DNA of 35,908 nt from Bog-473 sp963840245 (GTDB taxonomy: Bacteria > Actinomycetota > Acidimicrobiia > Acidimicrobiales > RAAP-2): NCBI GenBank assembly GCA_963840245.1, contig CAWIYI010000043.1, positions 1 through 35,908 on the forward strand. Reading direction: 5' to 3'. Shown piece by piece: positions 32,733 to 35,908 of the stretch; position 1 is the first letter of the stretch, and each line of letters starts with the position of its first letter. A program made the translations under genes and the position numbers. The notes beneath the pieces were generated by a model. It was given only the letters and a program-made list of their open reading frames with translations. It made no database searches and was not told where the DNA came from.

Positions 32733-34647
32733 CGGAGGACACCTTGGGGGGATAGGGGATCGGGGTCGGCGGGTCGCCCGTCACGCCGCCTCCCGCCCCG
32801 GTGCGGGCACGGCGGGCCTCCCACCACTCGCCGAGGTACGTGTAGGCCAGGCCGAGCCCGTAGGGATTGCGTCCCACTGCGATGATGCCGACCCCGAACA
32901 GGATGTAGGTGAACCCGGAGACCGAGGGGATGTGCGTGGCGATGAGGGGCAGCAGCGCCACCCCGATGCCCGCCTGCACTGCGCCACTGAGGACGGTGAT
33001 GCCGGCCAGGGCCACCGCGACGAAGAGCACGAGGCTGTTGACGAAGCTGAACTGGGAGAAGGAGACCGTCCGCGCCATGCCGCCGTAGAGGGCGCCCGAC
33101 AAACCGGCCATGCCGCCCGCGATCACGAAGACGACGAGCTTCGTGCGGGTGATGTTCATCCCCACCGTGGCGCAGGCTGCCTCGCTGTCGCTCATGCCCA
33201 CGAGGCGTCGGCCGAACGGGCCACGGCGCAACGCGCCCACGCCGATGAGGCAGAGTGCGAAGACGACGGAGACCAGCACCATGAAGGCGCGGTCGGTGGT
33301 GAAGTGCATGCCGAAGAGGTCGGGACGCCCCACGTCCATGGACCCGCTGGGGATGATGGACGGGTTGGTAAAGAAGAGCTGGTCCATCAAGACGGCGAAG
33401 GCCAGCGTGGCGAGCGCCATGTACAGCGCGCGTAGCCGGAGCGCGGGGAGGGCCAGGATCCCGCCGGCCGCGGCGCACAGCCCGATGGCCGCGAGCACGC
33501 CGAGGGCGGAATCGCCCCCGCCGACCTTGGTCATGGCCCAGGCGCCCAACCCCATGAACGTGAACTGGCACAACCAGATCTGTCCCCCGTAGCCCGACAG
33601 CAGGACCAGCGAGAGCGCTCCCAGACCGATGGTCAGGGCCAGCCCGACGGTGTACAGGTTGTTGCCGGTGACGAAGGCCCCGATCAGCACGGTGGCCCCG
33701 ACCACCACGGCGGCGCCGACCACGGTGGAGCGGAGGCTGGCCGGCTTCGGGGGGCGCAGGCGCACCACCCGGCCGACGGCGAGCTTGGCCTGGGGCAGCA
33801 GGAGCAGGGCGATGATGAGCAGCCCCATGGGCAGGATCGCCGTGACGTCACTGAGATAACTGGCCGGGACGTACCCGACGGCCAGTGACTCGGAGACCCC
33901 CAGGATCATGGCGCCGAGGTAGGTGAGCGGCAGGCTGCTCAGGCGCCCGACGATGGCCGCCGCGTAGCCGAAGATGACCAGCTCGGAGAGGATGGCGATG
34001 CTCATGCCGGACCCCGGCGCCAGGAGGATCCCGGCGAGCCCCGCGAGCATGAACCCCACGATCCAGGCAAAGCCCGCGATGCGGCTGGTGCGGGCGCCGG
34101 TGAGCGAGGCCAGGCTCGGGTCGTCGACGACCGCCCGCATGGACACGCCCATGCGCGTCATCTTGAAGAGCAGCCACAGCGCGATGGCCACGACCACCGC
34201 GCACCCCACGGTGATCAGCTCCTCGTAGGTGAGGTTGACTCCGAGCACGCTGACCTGATCGCCCTGGAACCACTCGGGCAGGTTGCGGGTGATCGTCTGG
34301 TCCCACAGGGTCGAGACCAGCCCGTAGAGCACCAGGAACAGCCCCAGCGTCACCACGATCATGGTGCTGAGCGCGGCACCGTAGAGCGGTCGCATCAGGA
34401 CGCGCTCGACCGCCAGGGCGAACAGCGGCGCGATGACCAGGAGGACGACGGCCAGGGACAGGACCGGGTTCCACCCCCAGCCCTGCCAGAGCTGCCAGTA
34501 CAGGTAGGCCATCAACATGCCCACCGCGCCGTGGGCGAAGTTGAAGACCCCGGTGGACTTGTACGTGACGACCAGGCCACTGGCCGTCACCGCGTAGATG
34601 GAGCCCGTGACCACCCCGGCCACCACGAAGCTGACGAACTCGTTCAC
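32725..34647 (-). CDS. fused LivH-LivM branched-chain amino acid-type ABC permease
   Basis: A 640-residue membrane protein with about 17 helices from two joined permeases. The N-terminal half (1-290) is LivH-like (GSIYAVTASGLVVTYKSTGVFNFAHGAVGM, then MRAVVDDPSLASLTGA in the cytoplasmic EAA-like loop). The C-terminal half (about 310-600) is LivM-like (GYGGQIWLCQFTFMGLGAWAM, GRRLVGMSDSEAACATVGMN, FVIAGGMAGLSGALYGGM). The start is GTG 34645-34647; it follows the binding-protein gene by 57 bp and overlaps the ATPase gene start. The last 40 residues (ARRARTGAGGGV) are a cytoplasmic tail. The substrate is undetermined; LIV-type importers also take up amides, urea or aromatic acids. Confidence 0.94.
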   Translation of the reverse strand: MNEFVSFVVAGVVTGSIYAVTASGLVVTYKSTGVFNFAHGAVGMLMAYLYWQLWQGWGWNPVLSLAVVLLVIAPLFALAVERVLMRPLYGAALSTMIVVTLGLFLVLYGLVSTLWDQTITRNLPEWFQGDQVSVLGVNLTYEELITVGCAVVVAIALWLLFKMTRMGVSMRAVVDDPSLASLTGARTSRIAGFAWIVGFMLAGLAGILLAPGSGMSIAILSELVIFGYAAAIVGRLSSLPLTYLGAMILGVSESLAVGYVPASYLSDVTAILPMGLLIIALLLLPQAKLAVGRVVRLRPPKPASLRSTVVGAAVVVGATVLIGAFVTGNNLYTVGLALTIGLGALSLVLLSGYGGQIWLCQFTFMGLGAWAMTKVGGGDSALGVLAAIGLCAAAGGILALPALRLRALYMALATLAFAVLMDQLFFTNPSIIPSGSMDVGRPDLFGMHFTTDRAFMVLVSVVFALCLIGVGALRRGPFGRRLVGMSDSEAACATVGMNITRTKLVVFVIAGGMAGLSGALYGGMARTVSFSQFSFVNSLVLFVAVALAGITVLSGAVQAGIGVALLPLIATHIPSVSGFTYILFGVGIIAVGRNPYGLGLAYTYLGEWWEARRARTGAGGGVTGDPPTPIPYPPKVSSVG

Positions 34648-34703
34648 GACCGCTGCTCGTCAGTCGTTCCGGCGACCACGGCGGAGAGTGGCGTGGCGGC
34701 GGC

Positions 34704-35908
34704 CTAGCGCGAGATGCCCTTGTAGCTGCTCGGGTAGAAGCCGCCGGGGTTGCAGACGAAGCCCGCCTTGGGGTCGGGCGCGATGCGCTTCCAGTGGCCG
34801 TCGTCGTACTGGGCCACGATCCAGCACTGCCCGGGGATCTTCTGGGCGGGGTTCTGGGTCGAGATCAACCCGCCGGCGTTGTAGGACGTGATCTTGTCCA
34901 GCTGGGCCTCGAGGCCGGCCCGGGTCGGGTCGGCTCCTGCGCCCTTGAGCGCCTGCACGAAGAGCTCGGCGCTGATCCATCCGTAGAGCGTGTAGAGGTC
35001 GAGCTGGGTCTGCGGGTCGACCTTCTTGGCCCACTTGTCGAACGTGGCCACGGCCGGGACGACCTTGGCGTCCTCCCCCATGTAGAGCGCGGTGTCGGTG
35101 CTGATGAGCGTCCCGTTGCCGGCCGAGCCCGGGTTGAAGCCGGCCTCGTAGGAGTTGGCGCCGGAGAACAGCAGCGCGTTGAGGCCCTCCTGCTTGTCCT
35201 CCTGGGCCATGGTGGAGATGTACGCGCCCTGCTGGGTTGGCTCGAAGAGCAGCTTGACGCCGGCGTTCTTCATCTTGATCATGTCGGGCAGGAACGACGT
35301 CTCGGTGAAGCTGGCGTCACGGTCGTAGACCCACTTGTAACCGAGGCTGTTGGTCACGTTGTGGAACGTGTGCTCCGCCGTGACGGCGGTGGCGGCCGAG
35401 TTGGAGCCGATGACCCCGACCGCCTTGACGTCCTGGGGGTACTTGCTCTTGAGCCACTTGAACGGGCCGGTGTCCTCACCACCCGTGACCAGCGGAATGG
35501 CGGCGTAGAGGTTCGGGTCGGTGTAGAGCTTGGGGTCCAGCACCTGGGTGACCACCGGCACCTTGCCGGCGTCGATGGCCGGCTGCTCGGCGCCGTCGAG
35601 CAGCGAGAAGCCGCCCACGAAGGCGAAGTCGTTGGCGGCGATGTTCTTTGACTCGTTGGCGACCGTGCCCGAGGAGAAGGCGCTGTCCATGCCGTTGAGC
35701 TCCAGCTTGCGCCCGTTGACCCCGCCCTGGCTGTTGATCATGGCGAAGTAGGCCTCGGTGCCCACTTTGGCACCCTCGAACAACCCGGCGATGGGCGCCG
35801 AGATGTCGCTGATGGAGCCCACCGTGATGGAGTTCGCCGTCACGCCCGGCGTGTGGGGTGGTGGCGGCGGTGGTTGTCGTGGCCGCGGCGGCGGGGCCGG
35901 CGCCGAGC
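34704..35908 (-). CDS. LivK-like periplasmic substrate-binding protein, 5' end missing and possible frameshift
   Basis: A type I periplasmic binding protein of about 380 visible residues: NSITVGSISDISAPIAGLFEGA, VNGRKLELNGMDSAFSSG, FAFVGGFSLLDGAEQPAID, VGVIGSNSAATAV and GWISAELFVQALKGAGADP are the lobes of the LIV-type fold. The C-terminus carries two cysteines (QCWIV, FVCNPGG) that may form a disulfide. Its N-terminus lies beyond the window edge. GTG 35841-35843 could be a start but is inside the mature region. Upstream, an Ala/Thr-rich stretch typical of a lipoprotein linker (PAAAATTTTAATT) is in another frame; one extra base in GGGG 35855-35858 would join them, so a frameshift is suspected. 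It serves the fused permease and ATPase. Confidence 0.85.
   Translation of the reverse strand, partial: SAPAPPPRPRQPPPPPPHTPGVTANSITVGSISDISAPIAGLFEGAKVGTEAYFAMINSQGGVNGRKLELNGMDSAFSSGTVANESKNIAANDFAFVGGFSLLDGAEQPAIDAGKVPVVTQVLDPKLYTDPNLYAAIPLVTGGEDTGPFKWLKSKYPQDVKAVGVIGSNSAATAVTAEHTFHNVTNSLGYKWVYDRDASFTETSFLPDMIKMKNAGVKLLFEPTQQGAYISTMAQEDKQEGLNALLFSGANSYEAGFNPGSAGNGTLISTDTALYMGEDAKVVPAVATFDKWAKKVDPQTQLDLYTLYGWISAELFVQALKGAGADPTRAGLEAQLDKITSYNAGGLISTQNPAQKIPGQCWIVAQYDDGHWKRIAPDPKAGFVCNPGGFYPSSYKGISR

Overview
The window is GC-rich, densely packed chromosomal DNA with many GTG starts. Coding content points to an Actinomycetota bacterium, possibly Acidimicrobiia (inference). The pointers are an Mrp ATPase without the CxxC pair, a SufR-type regulator, the actinobacterial form of valyl-tRNA synthetase, and many genes with a TANNNT -10 box only 6-11 nt before the start codon (leaderless mRNAs). 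No phage, insertion sequence, CRISPR, rRNA or tRNA was seen. The gene content is mostly housekeeping.

Layout. 1-2259: 3' part of a dGTPase-like HD hydrolase, convergent with a small operon (VOC protein, dimeric alpha/beta-barrel protein, enoyl-CoA hydratase). 2433-5585: iron-sulfur block, with mrp divergent from a sufR-like regulator and a cysteine desulfurase. 5574-12426: a complete System I cytochrome c maturation operon, ccmA-B-C-D-E-F-G-H-I on the minus strand, every junction overlapping. 12503-17534: a possible ferritin-like protein, a DJ-1/PfpI protein, a uridine kinase-like P-loop protein, ccdA (which supplies reductant to CcmG/CcmH), GDP-mannose dehydratase and a divergent GT4 glycosyltransferase. 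17556-21404: TetR regulator, LMW phosphatase, phosphotransferase and a membrane GAF-GGDEF diguanylate cyclase. 21405-21926: a 520-bp non-coding segment with a (TGG)13 tract and three inverted repeats. 21927-25648: glycine-zipper protein, DHA2 efflux pump with divergent MarR regulator and a shared operator region, and an atypical SDR. 25838-31215: acyl-CoA dehydrogenase, then cysS and valS diverging from a 20-bp shared promoter. 31188-35908: a branched-chain amino acid-type ABC importer in which both ATPases (LivG-LivF) and both permeases (LivH-LivM) are fused, with a partial binding protein.

Two patterns stand out. First, several otherwise well-conserved genes (ccmI twice, GT4, phosphotransferase, valS, probably the binding protein) are broken by one- or two-base indels, and the diguanylate cyclase by a 20-bp tandem duplication. 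Because valS is essential, consensus errors are the likeliest cause of at least some of these. Second, the region 21569-21722 carries paired GGTTSAACC palindromes 21 bp apart around another palindrome, the best candidate here for undescribed regulation. I found no convincing wholly new multi-gene system.
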